A DNA stretch of 64,000 bases from Natronomonas salsuginis (lineage in GTDB: Archaea > Halobacteriota > Halobacteria > Halobacteriales > Haloarculaceae): the NCBI RefSeq assembly GCF_005239135.1, contig NZ_QKNX01000004.1, forward strand, positions 124,001 through 188,000, read 5' to 3'. A program made the translations under genes and the position numbers. Shown here piece after piece: positions 54,372-63,144 of this stretch. Below the pieces are notes generated by a model that saw nothing but the letters and a program-made list of their open reading frames with translations, was not told where the DNA came from and did not search any database. Positions within the stretch are counted from its first letter, which is position 1. Every line of letters begins with the position of its first letter.

Positions 54372-55151
54372 ATGTCCCTTCGCTCTCGAATCCCCGCACC
54401 CCTCCTCGCGGTTCTCATCGCGATCGGGATCGCGATCGTCGCCTACGGCGGCGGTAACGTCCTCGGTTTCTCGCTCGGCCGACTGTTGAACGCGCTCGGC
54501 GTCGAGCTCTCCCTGCGGTGGTCGTTCATCCTCTCCGTCGTCACGCTCCAACTGGTCGCCTTCACCGGCGTCTCGATCGCGTACCTCCGGTATCGCGAGT
54601 GGTCGCTGCGCGAGATCGGCGTTCGGATGCCGACGCTCGAGGGGTGGATCGTCCTCGGCGTCGGCTTCGTCGGAATGTTGATTCTGTGGCTCGTCGGCTC
54701 GATCGGCAGCTTCGTCGTCGGCCAGCGGCTCGGCATCGAGCGCGAACCGCAGGCCATCTTCGATCTCGCCCAGCAGGACCCGCTCATCTTCGTTCTGTTG
54801 GGTGTGCTCTCGATTCTCATCGTCGGCCCGACGGAGGAGTTGCTCTTTCGGGGGATCATTCAGACGCGGCTCCGCGAGACGTTCGGCGTCGCCGCCGGGA
54901 TCACGACCGCGTCGGTGATCTTCGCGTTCATTCACATCACGGGTTTCACCACTCTCGCCGCCGGCCTCCTCGGCGTCTCGGTGCTGTTCTTCGTCGGCCT
55001 CGTGTTGGCGCTGTCATACGAGTACACGGGCAATCTCGTCGTGGTCGCGATCATGCACGGGCTGTTCAACGCAACGCAAGCGACGCTCGGATACGTCGGC
55101 GTCCGGTTCGGCGATCCCGAAGCGATGGCGCTCTTGACCGCGCTTCTATAG
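54372..55151 (+). CDS. CPBP-family intramembrane protease
   Basis: 259 residues with about seven helices. The CPBP (Abi/Rce1-like) motifs are intact: EELLFRG with Glu155, Glu156 and Arg160, then FAFIHITGF and IMHGLFNATQ with the metal-binding His and Asn. Such glutamic proteases cut membrane or prenylated substrates; the substrate here is unknown. A TATA-like gactattt centred about 27 nt before the ATG indicates a leaderless mRNA. Confidence 0.87.
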   Translation: MSLRSRIPAPLLAVLIAIGIAIVAYGGGNVLGFSLGRLLNALGVELSLRWSFILSVVTLQLVAFTGVSIAYLRYREWSLREIGVRMPTLEGWIVLGVGFVGMLILWLVGSIGSFVVGQRLGIEREPQAIFDLAQQDPLIFVLLGVLSILIVGPTEELLFRGIIQTRLRETFGVAAGITTASVIFAFIHITGFTTLAAGLLGVSVLFFVGLVLALSYEYTGNLVVVAIMHGLFNATQATLGYVGVRFGDPEAMALLTALL

Positions 55152-55184
55152 ATGTTGATAGCCCCATCGACCCGCTCGGAATCG

Positions 55185-55385
55185 TTATTCGGCTGTCGGC
55201 CCGCGGAGCGAGTCGAGTTCTTCGCTGCGCTCCCGGATCGCCCGTCGGTACGCCTCTTTGTCCTCGAAATTCGCCGACTCGAGTCTGGCCTCGAGGACGA
55301 GGAGTTGGAACTGGAGGTCACGGGCCCGATCACGATGTTTGGGTAGGACGCCTTCGGGTGGTGTTTTCGGAAACTCTCCGGACAT
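55185..55385 (-). CDS. Small charged hypothetical protein, 66 aa
   Basis: It starts MSGEFPKTPPEGVLPKHRDR and is otherwise a highly charged, probably helical protein (RARDLQFQLLVLEARLESAN...). No domain known to me. The codon pattern is compatible with a real gene, and it fills the gap between two convergent and divergent neighbours. An ATG 7 codons upstream is an alternative. There is no clear promoter. Confidence 0.5.
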   Translation of the reverse strand: MSGEFPKTPPEGVLPKHRDRARDLQFQLLVLEARLESANFEDKEAYRRAIRERSEELDSLRGPTAE

Positions 55386-55620
55386 ACACCCGAGTAAGGT
55401 TCCCAACGGCTTGGGTTATCGGGCCCTCACATTGATTGCCGATATCACCCGCGCGTCGGCACGTTCATTTTGCAGGAATCGAGAAGACGCAGGGATCACG
55501 ACCGGTGACGCACTCGCTCTCGGAGGTGGAAACGCCGCGAGGGCCGATGACTACGACCCGCACGAATACGGTGCTACCCACGCCAATCGGATGATAGCCG
55601 GTGATCTACGGCTCCAGGCG

Positions 55621-56892
55621 TCAAGCTAGGGCCGACCCGGCCCGGATAATCGTCGACTCGGCGAAGGCGGGGCCGACGAACTGGAGACCGACCGGCCCCT
55701 CGTCGGTTTCACCCGCCGGCACCGAGATCGCGGGGAGGTTCGCGAGGTTGACTGGGACGGTGTTGGCGTCGGCGAGGTACATCTGCAGCGGGTCGCCGAG
55801 GCTTTCGCCCGTTTCGAACGGCGGAACGGGCATCGTCGGCGAGGCGAGCACGTCGACGGACTCGAACGCCGCGTCGAAGTCCTGTTTGATCCACGCGCGG
55901 GCGTCTTGAGCCTTCCTGTAGTACTTGTCGTGGTAGCCGGCCGAGAGCGCGTAGGTGCCGAGCAGCACGCGCCGTTTGACCTCCTCGCCGAAGCCGACGT
56001 CGCGGGCGGCGGCGAAGGCCTCGTTCCAGTTCCCGTCGCTCTCGCCCGCCTGCCCGTATCGGACGCCGTCGAAGCGCGCGAGGTTCGAGGAGGCCTCTGA
56101 CATCGCGATGACGTAGTACGCCTGCACGGCGGTTTCGACCGATGGGAGCGACACCTCCTCGATCGTCGCGCCCTCGGCTTCGAGGTCGTCGAGCGCGTCG
56201 TCGAAGATCGCCCGGACGCCGTCGTCGGCCCCCTCGACCAGTTCGGTCGGCACGCCGATCGTGAGCCCAGACACGTCGCCGTCGGCGGCGGCCGCGTAGT
56301 CGGTGTCGGCGTCCTCCAGCTCGCGCGTCGTCGCGTCCTTCGGGTCGGGGCCGGCGATAACTTCGAGTAGCTCCGCGGCGGCCTCGACCGTGGGAGCCAG
56401 CGGCCCGATCTGTTCGAGGGAGTTGGCGTACGCGACGAGCCCGTATCGAGAGACGAGTCCGTAGGTCGGTTTGATCCCGACGACACCGCAGAAGGCGGCC
56501 GGACAGCGGACCGAGCCGCCCGTGTCGGAGCCGAGCGCGACGTCGGCCTCGCCCGCCGCCACGGCTGCTGCCGAGCCGCCGGAGGAACCCCCCGGAACGC
56601 GCCCCGGCGCGGCGGGGTTCTCCGTCGGACCGAACGCCGAGGTCTCGGTCGTCGTTCCCATCCCGAACTCGTCCATGTTCGTCTTGCCGACGATCGTCGC
56701 GCCGGCGGCTTTCAAGCGCTCGACGACGGTGGCGTCGTACGGCGGGACGTACTCGACGAGAGCGTTCGACCCGCAGGTCGTTCGGACGTCCTCCGTCGAG
56801 ATGTTGTCCTTGACGGCGACGGTTCGACCGGCGAGCGGTCCCCGGTCGTCCCCCTCGATTCGCTCCTCGGTGATGAACGCGTTGTGGCTCAT
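55621..56892 (-). CDS. gatA: Glutamyl-tRNA(Gln) amidotransferase subunit A
   Basis: 423 residues of the amidase-signature family. The Ser-cisSer-Lys triad is visible as Lys28 (TVAVKDN), Ser103 (GGSSGGSA) and Ser127 (GSDTGGSVRCPA). It liberates ammonia from glutamine for GatB, which amidates mischarged Glu-tRNA(Gln) or Asp-tRNA(Asn). It overlaps gatC by ATGA. gatB is not in the window, as usual for haloarchaea. It is slightly shorter than bacterial GatA. Confidence 0.93.
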   Translation of the reverse strand: MSHNAFITEERIEGDDRGPLAGRTVAVKDNISTEDVRTTCGSNALVEYVPPYDATVVERLKAAGATIVGKTNMDEFGMGTTTETSAFGPTENPAAPGRVPGGSSGGSAAAVAAGEADVALGSDTGGSVRCPAAFCGVVGIKPTYGLVSRYGLVAYANSLEQIGPLAPTVEAAAELLEVIAGPDPKDATTRELEDADTDYAAAADGDVSGLTIGVPTELVEGADDGVRAIFDDALDDLEAEGATIEEVSLPSVETAVQAYYVIAMSEASSNLARFDGVRYGQAGESDGNWNEAFAAARDVGFGEEVKRRVLLGTYALSAGYHDKYYRKAQDARAWIKQDFDAAFESVDVLASPTMPVPPFETGESLGDPLQMYLADANTVPVNLANLPAISVPAGETDEGPVGLQFVGPAFAESTIIRAGSALA

Positions 56893-57158
56893 GAGACCTT
56901 CGGCCCTTTGAACTGCCCGTCCTCCGTCTCGGGCGCGTTCCGGAGCGCTTCCTCTTGGGTCAGCCCCGCCTCTACCTCGTCCGGTCGCATCACGTTCGCC
57001 AGTTCAGGCTCCGGTTCGGTCTCCGGCACCGCATCGAGCGCCTCGAAGTACTCGAGGATCTCGCCGAACTGCTCGGTGAACCGTTCGACCTCCGCCTCGT
57101 CGAGGTCGACTCTCGCGAGTCGTGCGACGTGGCGGACCTCCTCGTCGTCGACAGTCAT
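56889..57158 (-). CDS. gatC: Glutamyl-tRNA(Gln) amidotransferase subunit C
   Basis: 89 residues with the GatC signature VRHVARLARVDLDEAEVERF and a C-terminal MRPDEVEAGLTQEEALRNAP. It stabilises the GatA-GatB interface. The ATG overlaps nothing upstream, and a minus-strand cccttagtg centred about 28 nt before the start may be the TATA box. It forms a two-gene operon with gatA. Confidence 0.92.
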   Translation of the reverse strand: MTVDDEEVRHVARLARVDLDEAEVERFTEQFGEILEYFEALDAVPETEPEPELANVMRPDEVEAGLTQEEALRNAPETEDGQFKGPKVS

Positions 57159-57212
57159 GGCTATCTTTCGACCTGCGGCGTCACTAAGGGTTTCGGATGG
57201 TTCTCGACGGCC

Positions 57213-57425
57213 TCACTCGTCGGCCGCGAGCCGTTCGCGCCCCTTCGCAGTCAGCCGATACGTGCCGCCGCTGGTGGCGACCGCGATGTAGCCGTCCGTC
57301 TGGAGGTCGTAACACTGTCGGTCGACAGTTACGGGGTGGCGATCGAGCGCGTCGGCGATCCCGGAAACCGAGTGCTGTTCTTCCGCGAGCAGCTCCAGAA
57401 CAGCCTGTTCGAGCCCTCGATCCAT
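57213..57425 (-). CDS. Small winged-helix DNA-binding protein
   Basis: 70 residues: MDRGLEQAVLELLAEEQHSV, then GIADALDRHPVTVDRQCYDL and a beta-wing (GYIAVATSGGTYRLT). It is just a winged helix-turn-helix, without a ligand domain. The ATG at 57425 was preferred to longer in-frame options that lack coding character. It is divergent from the TFB gene, so it may regulate it or itself. Confidence 0.65.
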   Translation of the reverse strand: MDRGLEQAVLELLAEEQHSVSGIADALDRHPVTVDRQCYDLQTDGYIAVATSGGTYRLTAKGRERLAADE

Positions 57426-57602
57426 ACTGTCTTGGTTCGGTTCTGTCCGCCCATCAGTATCAGGCTTCCGTTCGTCGTGGGGGGCGATCCGGATTCCCGG
57501 ACGCCCCATGGAATATTGTTGCTTCTAATGCCACAATTTTTAAGTTGCGAGAAAAACAATAGGTATGTTGAAAACAAGTTTTGCGGAACAAAAATATTTA
57601 CA

Positions 57603-58607
57603 ATGACCGACTCCACTGTCAGACGGTATCGCAACGAACGCGACGACGAGATCGAACCGAGCGGGCGGACGGACGAACGCGAACCAGACAACCAGCGCGA
57701 GCACGAACACGAGCGAGAGCTGACCTGTCCCGAGTGCGGGGCGCGTCTGGAAGCTGACTCGGAGCACGGGGAGACGGTGTGCACGGAGTGCGGCCTGGTG
57801 GTCGAAGAGGACTCAATCGACCGTGGCCCGGAGTGGCGCGCCTTCGATAGCGCCGAGAAGGATCAAAAATCCCGCGTGGGTGCCCCGACGACCAACATGA
57901 TGCACGACAAGGGGCTCTCCACCAACATCGGTTGGCAGGACAAAGACGCCTACGGGAACTCGCTGGGGTCGCGTCAGCGCCAGAAGATGCAGCGACTCCG
58001 CAAGTGGAACGAGCGTTTTCGCACGCGCGACTCCAAAGAGCGCAATCTCAAGCAGGCACTCGGCGAGATCGACCGGATGGCGAGCGCGCTCGGCCTCCCC
58101 GAGAACGTCCGCGAAACAGCCAGCGTCATCTACCGCCGCGCGCTCGACGAAAACCTGCTGCCCGGCCGCTCCATCGAGGGCGTCTCCACCGCCGCGCTCT
58201 ACGCCGCTGCGAAACAAGCTCGGACGCCGCGCAGCCTCGACGAGATGACGGGCGTTTCGCGGGTCGAAAAGAGCGAGATCGCCCGCACCTACCGCTACGT
58301 CGTCCGCGAACTCGGCCTGGAGATCCAGCCGGCCGATCCGAAGAGCTACGTCCCGCGCTTTGCGAGCGAACTCGGCCTCTCAGAGGAGGCCGAGCGACGC
58401 GCCCGGCAGTTGCTCGACGGCGCGCGCGAGGTCGGCGTTCACTCGGGGAAGTCGCCGGTCGGGCTGGCGGCGGCGGCCGTCTACGCCGCCTCGCTGCTCA
58501 CCAACGAGAAGGTCACCCAGTCGGCGGTCTCGGAGGTCGCCGACATCTCCGAGGTCACTATCCGAAACCGCTACCACGAACTCCTCGAAGTGGAACAGAA
58601 CGCGTAG
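57603..58607 (+). CDS. tfb: Transcription initiation factor TFB
   Basis: 334 residues. An acidic, His/Glu-rich N-terminus, then the zinc ribbon CPECGARLEADSEHGETV...CTEC, a B-reader/B-linker (GPEWRAFDSAEKDQKSRVG, GLSTNIGWQDKDAYGNSL) and two cyclin folds (about 150-235 and 245-330). TFB recruits RNA polymerase to TBP-bound promoters through the BRE. Haloarchaea carry many TFB paralogues used as global regulators. The AT-rich 57510-57602 leader is unlike the flanking coding DNA, with no clear leaderless TATA. Confidence 0.93.
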   Translation: MTDSTVRRYRNERDDEIEPSGRTDEREPDNQREHEHERELTCPECGARLEADSEHGETVCTECGLVVEEDSIDRGPEWRAFDSAEKDQKSRVGAPTTNMMHDKGLSTNIGWQDKDAYGNSLGSRQRQKMQRLRKWNERFRTRDSKERNLKQALGEIDRMASALGLPENVRETASVIYRRALDENLLPGRSIEGVSTAALYAAAKQARTPRSLDEMTGVSRVEKSEIARTYRYVVRELGLEIQPADPKSYVPRFASELGLSEEAERRARQLLDGAREVGVHSGKSPVGLAAAAVYAASLLTNEKVTQSAVSEVADISEVTIRNRYHELLEVEQNA

Positions 58608-58675
58608 CGGCCGTCTCACGGGGGTGGAATTGTCCGCAGGAATTAACATATGGGGCGTGTAGGTACACTCGAAGC

Positions 58676-59071
58676 ATGACACATATCCTACTCGCCGTCG
58701 ACGACGATGAAGACCGCGCCCGAGTGTCCGCAGAGGACCTTGCCGAACTGAAGTGGGGTGACGGAGTGACGGTAACCGTCCTCCACGTATTCACCGACAA
58801 CGTCGAGGGCGCGAACGTCTCGCAGATCGGATCCGCCCGAGAGGCCCGCGACATACTCGAAGCCAGCGGAATCGAGGTTATCCTCGACGAGACGAGCGGT
58901 TCACCGGCCGAAGAGATCATCGATTACGCCGGCGAAGAAGACATCGACATCATCTGTCTCGCCGGCCGCAGCCGCACCCCGGCGGGCAAAGCCGTCTTCG
59001 GCAGCGTCTCTCAGTCGGTCATGCTGGACAGTGATATACCGGTGTTGTTCTGTCCGACGTCCGACCTGTAA
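58676..59071 (+). CDS. Universal stress protein (UspA family)
   Basis: 131 residues with one Usp domain: MTHILLAVDDDEDRARVSAE at the start and the ATP-binding GRSRTPAGKAVFGSVSQSV (a GxxGx-GS-type motif) near the C-terminus, followed by IPVLFC. It may bind ATP and respond to stress; the precise role is unknown. A TATA-like ttaacatatgg about 29 nt upstream indicates a leaderless mRNA. Confidence 0.85.
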   Translation: MTHILLAVDDDEDRARVSAEDLAELKWGDGVTVTVLHVFTDNVEGANVSQIGSAREARDILEASGIEVILDETSGSPAEEIIDYAGEEDIDIICLAGRSRTPAGKAVFGSVSQSVMLDSDIPVLFCPTSDL

Positions 59072-59079
59072 TCGGGCGT

Positions 59080-60162
59080 TCATCCATCGTCCGAGACGAC
59101 CGATTCGACGTACCGCTCGAGGTGGTTGTCCATCCGGCGCTTGAACCCGGCCTGTCTCGCGAGCCGGTCGAACTCCCGCGCGAGGAGGCTCCCGTACTGG
59201 ACGGCCTTTTTATCGCGATGGCGGATCTCTTCCGGCAAGAAATCGCACGCGCGACGGAGGGCGATCTTCCGCTCGTCACCGGTCGCCAGTAACTCACCCG
59301 GCAATCGTAGCGCGGCGTCGATCACTCGATCGGAGAGCAGGGGGACGACGGGCTCGACGCCGGCGGCTCGGAGCGCCAACACGTCCCGTTCGAGCTGTCT
59401 CGGGAGCGAGTCGATCGTCTCATGGGCCGCTCCCCGAACGGTTTCGGCGGCCACGCGGTGGTCGCCCGGTGCGTTGGCGATCTTCGCGTAGCCGCCGAAC
59501 AGCTCGTCCGCGCCCTGCCCGAGCGCCAGGCGGTCGTGGCCGTCGGCGACCGCGGCCTCGGCGACGAGATACAGCGGGAGCGCGATCTGGAGGTCCATCG
59601 GGTTGGTTCGGCCGGTCGCCTCGACCAACGCGGGGATGCCGCGTTCGATGTCGGCGTGGGTGAACTCAACGACGCGAACGTCGCGGCCGAGTGCGGCCGC
59701 CGCTGATCGCGCGGCGTCGACGTCGTGGCTCCCCTCGAAGCCGCCGACGTACAGCGAGCCGTCGAGCCGCGCCGCGAGAATCGAGGAGTCGATGCCGCCG
59801 GAGAAGGCGATCGCCGGGTCGCCGTCCGCGGCGTCGACCGACGCGACGACCGCGTCTCGGACGGTGTCGATCGCCCGGTCACCGTCGTCGCACGGCGCAG
59901 GGTCGGGGAGGGTCCACAGCGCCTCGTCGCCCCTCACGTCGCGGGCGTGTCCCGCCGGAACCGGATCCGGGTCGGCGAGATCCCGCGGATCGAAGCTCCA
60001 CGCCGTCGGATCGTCGGCCTCCGAAAACAGCGGATATCGACCCAGCACGTCTCGGACGAGTCGGCCGTCGACTTCGCCCGCGAATCCGTCGATCCCCGAG
60101 AGCGCGTCGCCGCGCTCCATCGCCGTCCGAACCGCCTCGGTGGACGCGCCGTCCGTCACCAT
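59080..60162 (-). CDS. Asparagine synthase-like protein without a recognisable glutaminase site
   Basis: 360 residues. The synthetase domain has the PP-loop SGGIDSS (about residue 119) and the conserved GQGADELFGGYAKI and PLLSDRVIDAALRLP blocks, so it should activate a carboxylate with ATP. The N-terminal ~100 residues lack the nucleophilic Cys2 and a full class-II glutaminase domain, suggesting ammonia dependence or a different amidation reaction. The ATG at 60162 overlaps the end of the PHP gene by 7 bp. Both are on the minus strand and likely co-transcribed. Confidence 0.8.
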   Translation of the reverse strand: MVTDGASTEAVRTAMERGDALSGIDGFAGEVDGRLVRDVLGRYPLFSEADDPTAWSFDPRDLADPDPVPAGHARDVRGDEALWTLPDPAPCDDGDRAIDTVRDAVVASVDAADGDPAIAFSGGIDSSILAARLDGSLYVGGFEGSHDVDAARSAAAALGRDVRVVEFTHADIERGIPALVEATGRTNPMDLQIALPLYLVAEAAVADGHDRLALGQGADELFGGYAKIANAPGDHRVAAETVRGAAHETIDSLPRQLERDVLALRAAGVEPVVPLLSDRVIDAALRLPGELLATGDERKIALRRACDFLPEEIRHRDKKAVQYGSLLAREFDRLARQAGFKRRMDNHLERYVESVVSDDG

Positions 60163-60833
60163 GGCAGCGCCGACGCGAGGCGGCGTTTGACGCCGCCGCC
60201 GAACTGCTGAACGCTGATGAACCACGGCGTTCGCTTCCCGACGACGGTCGTTCGCCCCTCGACGATGGCGTCGAGGATGCTGTCGACGCTCCCGTGGTAC
60301 GCGTCGACCTCCGTGACCGCCTGCCCGACCATCTCGGCGATGTGGGCGTCGCTGCCGGCGGTCATCGGGATGCCACGCTCCTCGGCGAACCGCTCGGCCT
60401 GTCGGTTCGCCCGGCCGGTAAAGAGTCGCGAGTTGTACACCTCGATCGCGTCGGCGTCGGCCAGCTGGTCGAGCGAGATGTGCGCGGCGACGCCGTGACG
60501 CGAGGATTGGAACGGGTGCGGCACGACCGCGATTCCGTCCTGCGATCTGATTCGGCCGAGCGTCTCGTCGTAGCTCAACCCCGCCGGAATGAGCGTCTCG
60601 ACGCCCAGCGCCAGCACGTGGCCGGCGGCGCTGGACACTTCCATCCCGGGGATGCCGACGAGGCCGTACTCGTCGGCCATCGCGGCCGCCTCGAGCGAGG
60701 CGTCGATCTCGTCGTGATCGGTGATCGCCAGGGCGTCGAGTCCGACGGCCTCAGCTTGTTCTAACAGCAGTTCGACGGGATCGCGCCCGTCGTAGGACAG
60801 ATCCGAGTGTGAGTGAAGCTCGACCGACAGCAC
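60156..60833 (-). CDS. PHP-domain phosphoesterase
   Basis: 225 residues of the PHP family: SVELHSHSDLSYDGRDPVEL (HxHxxxSxDG metal site), ALAITDHDEID, VVPHPFQSSRHG and MTAGSDAHIAEMVG. It probably hydrolyses a phosphate ester or nucleotide; relatives include 3',5'-nucleotide and histidinol phosphatases. The GTG start at 60833 is supported by a minus-strand TATA (ctttttaag) centred about 26 nt upstream; the longer frame would start before the TATA. Confidence 0.82.
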   Translation of the reverse strand: MLSVELHSHSDLSYDGRDPVELLLEQAEAVGLDALAITDHDEIDASLEAAAMADEYGLVGIPGMEVSSAAGHVLALGVETLIPAGLSYDETLGRIRSQDGIAVVPHPFQSSRHGVAAHISLDQLADADAIEVYNSRLFTGRANRQAERFAEERGIPMTAGSDAHIAEMVGQAVTEVDAYHGSVDSILDAIVEGRTTVVGKRTPWFISVQQFGGGVKRRLASALPW

Positions 60834-60854
60834 GGCAGATCGTTCGCCACCGTG

Positions 60855-60863
60855 CTTAAAAAG
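60855..60863 (-). promoter_or_regulatory. TATA element for the PHP gene
   Basis: The minus strand reads ctttttaag, centred about 26 nt before the GTG at 60833. It is the main reason for choosing that start. Confidence 0.6.
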
Positions 60864-60922
60864 CCCCTCGGTTGGACGGACCGACGGCCGCGGAGCGATA
60901 CACAAACGTGCACATCAAAAGC

Positions 60923-60930
60923 GATTTATC
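60923..60930 (+). promoter_or_regulatory. TATA element for purL
   Basis: gatttatc is centred about 28 nt before the purL ATG, so the mRNA is probably leaderless. Together with the PHP element it forms a divergent promoter of about 120 bp. Confidence 0.6.
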
Positions 60931-60954
60931 CGGGAAAAGGGTGCATACAACTGC

Positions 60955-63144
60955 ATGAGTCTCCCGCCGTCGGACCGCGAACTCGTCGTCGAAGCGTTGG
61001 GGCGTGATCCGACGCCCGCCGAGGTCGCGCTGTTCGAGAATCTCTGGAGTGAACACTGCGCGTATCGTTCCTCGCGGCCGCTGCTCTCGGCGTTCGAGAG
61101 CGAGAGCGACCGGGTCGTGATCGGCCCCGGCGACGACGCCGCCGTCGTCGCGCTTCCCGATCCCGAAACCGGTGAGAACAGCGACACCTACGTCACGATG
61201 GGGATCGAGAGCCACAACCACCCCTCCTACGTCGATCCCTTCGACGGTGCGGCGACGGGCGTCGGCGGCATCGTCCGCGACACCCTCTCGATGGGCGCGT
61301 ATCCGATCGCGCTCGCCGATAGCCTCTATTTCGGCGCGTTCGACCACGAACACTCGAAGTATCTCCTCGACGGCGTCGTCGAGGGGATCTCTCACTACGG
61401 AAACTGCATCGGCGTGCCGACGGTGACCGGCAGCGTCGCCTTTCACGACGGTTACGAGGGGAACCCACTCGTCAACGTCGCCTGCATCGGCCTGACAAAC
61501 GAGGAGCGACTGGTGACCGCGGAGGCGCAGACGCCGGGCAATGAACTCGTCCTCGTCGGGAACGCCACCGGACGCGACGGACTCGGTGGGGCCTCCTTCG
61601 CCAGCGAGGATCTGGCCGAGGACGCCGAAACCGAGGACCGGCCCGCGGTGCAGGTTGGCGACCCCTACGCCGAAAAACGACTCATCGAGGCCAACGAGGA
61701 GTTGATTGACGCCGATCTCGTCCGATCGGCCCGTGATCTCGGCGCGGCCGGACTCGGCGGCGCGTCCTCCGAACTCGTCGCGAAGGGCGGCCTCGGCGCG
61801 CACATCGAACTGGACCGGGTCCACCAGCGCGAGCCGAACATGAACGCGACCGAGATCCTGCTCGCCGAATCCCAAGAGCGGATGTGCTACGAGGTCCGTC
61901 CCGAGGACGTCGAGGACGTCGAGGCGATCGCCGAGAAGTACGACCTCGGCTGCTCGGTCATCGGCGAGGTGACCGAGGGGAACTACGTCTGCACCTTCGG
62001 GGGAAGCGAGACGCAGGACGTCTCGGACGAACCGAGCGGCGGTGAGCCGCGAGGTCGTGACACGGTCGTCGACTGCGACGCCGAGTACCTCGCCGACGGC
62101 GCACCGATGAACGACCTCGACCACACGGAACCCCTCGCGCAGGATCGCGACCTACCGTCGCCCGATCTCACCGACGGCTTCGAGGCAGTCGTCAGCTCGC
62201 CCAACACCGCTTCCAAGGAGTGGGTTTACCGGCAGTACGACCACGAGGTCGGAACGCGGACCGCGGTCAAGCCCGGCGACGACGCCGCGCTGTTGGCGAT
62301 TCGAGAGGTCGGCGTCGGCCTCGCGTTCGCTTCGGGTGCCGATCCGAACTGGACTGCCACCGCCCCCTACGAGGGCGCTCGGGCGGTCGCGCTGGAGAAC
62401 GCGATCAACCTCGCGACGACGGGGGCGACGCCGCTCGCTGCGGTCGACTGTCTCAACGGCGGGAATCCCGAAAAATCCGACGTGTACGGCGGGTTCCGGG
62501 CGATCGTCGACGGACTGGCCGACATGTGTTCTGAGCTTGGCGTCCCCGTCGTCGGCGGGAACGTCTCGCTGTACAACGACTCGGTCGCGGGACCGATTCC
62601 CCCGACCCCGACGCTCGCGATGGCCGGCACGAAGGCCGGCTACGACGCCCCCGGGATCGACCTCGACGGCGGCGGCGACCTGTTGCTCGTCGGCGGTCAG
62701 GCGTCGTCGCTCGGCGGTTCGGAACTGCTCGCGCAGTTCGGCGGGACGGATCGGTTCCCGGCCGTCCCCGAACGCGCCGCCGATCTCGTCGCCGCCATCG
62801 CCGCCATCGCCAACGACGAGCGAACGCTGTCGGTTCACGACGTGAGCCACGGCGGTCTGGCGGTCACGCTCGCGGAGATGATCGGGACGGCCGGTGCGGC
62901 GGTCGAACTGCCCGGAGCGTCACCGCTCGAGGCGCTCTTTTCCGAGGCGTCCGGACGCGTCGTCGTCGAGACGACCGACCCCGACGCGGTCCGCGAACTG
63001 GCGGGGGACGTGGCCACCGTCGAACGAATCGGCGAGTCGACACAGACCGGTCGACTCGACTGTACCGTCGGCGACGAGACGCTCTCCTACACGGCCGCCG
63101 AAATCGAGGCACTCCGCGACGCGCTCACGAGCGGCCTGGAATAG
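60955..63144 (+). CDS. purL: Phosphoribosylformylglycinamidine synthase subunit PurL
   Basis: 729 residues, the usual length of stand-alone small PurL. Catalytic NLWSEHCAYRSS (His34), the metal and nucleotide motifs GPGDDAAVV, IESHNHPSYVDPFDGAATGV, SHYGNCIGVPTV and DVSHGGLAVTLAEM are all present. It converts FGAR to FGAM with ATP, using ammonia from PurQ, with PurS as linker; purQ and purS are not in the window. Its stop overlaps the stop of the convergent PAP2 gene by 20 bp. Confidence 0.94.
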   Translation: MSLPPSDRELVVEALGRDPTPAEVALFENLWSEHCAYRSSRPLLSAFESESDRVVIGPGDDAAVVALPDPETGENSDTYVTMGIESHNHPSYVDPFDGAATGVGGIVRDTLSMGAYPIALADSLYFGAFDHEHSKYLLDGVVEGISHYGNCIGVPTVTGSVAFHDGYEGNPLVNVACIGLTNEERLVTAEAQTPGNELVLVGNATGRDGLGGASFASEDLAEDAETEDRPAVQVGDPYAEKRLIEANEELIDADLVRSARDLGAAGLGGASSELVAKGGLGAHIELDRVHQREPNMNATEILLAESQERMCYEVRPEDVEDVEAIAEKYDLGCSVIGEVTEGNYVCTFGGSETQDVSDEPSGGEPRGRDTVVDCDAEYLADGAPMNDLDHTEPLAQDRDLPSPDLTDGFEAVVSSPNTASKEWVYRQYDHEVGTRTAVKPGDDAALLAIREVGVGLAFASGADPNWTATAPYEGARAVALENAINLATTGATPLAAVDCLNGGNPEKSDVYGGFRAIVDGLADMCSELGVPVVGGNVSLYNDSVAGPIPPTPTLAMAGTKAGYDAPGIDLDGGGDLLLVGGQASSLGGSELLAQFGGTDRFPAVPERAADLVAAIAAIANDERTLSVHDVSHGGLAVTLAEMIGTAGAAVELPGASPLEALFSEASGRVVVETTDPDAVRELAGDVATVERIGESTQTGRLDCTVGDETLSYTAAEIEALRDALTSGLE

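Noticed and set aside
55440-55629. Protein-like frame downstream of the small gene at 55185, reading in part GDALALGGGNAARADDYDPH.
   Set aside because: About 61% G/C at third positions (38 of 62 codons counted), well below typical genes here. It has no plausible start and overlaps the end of gatA. Possibly a decayed gene fragment.
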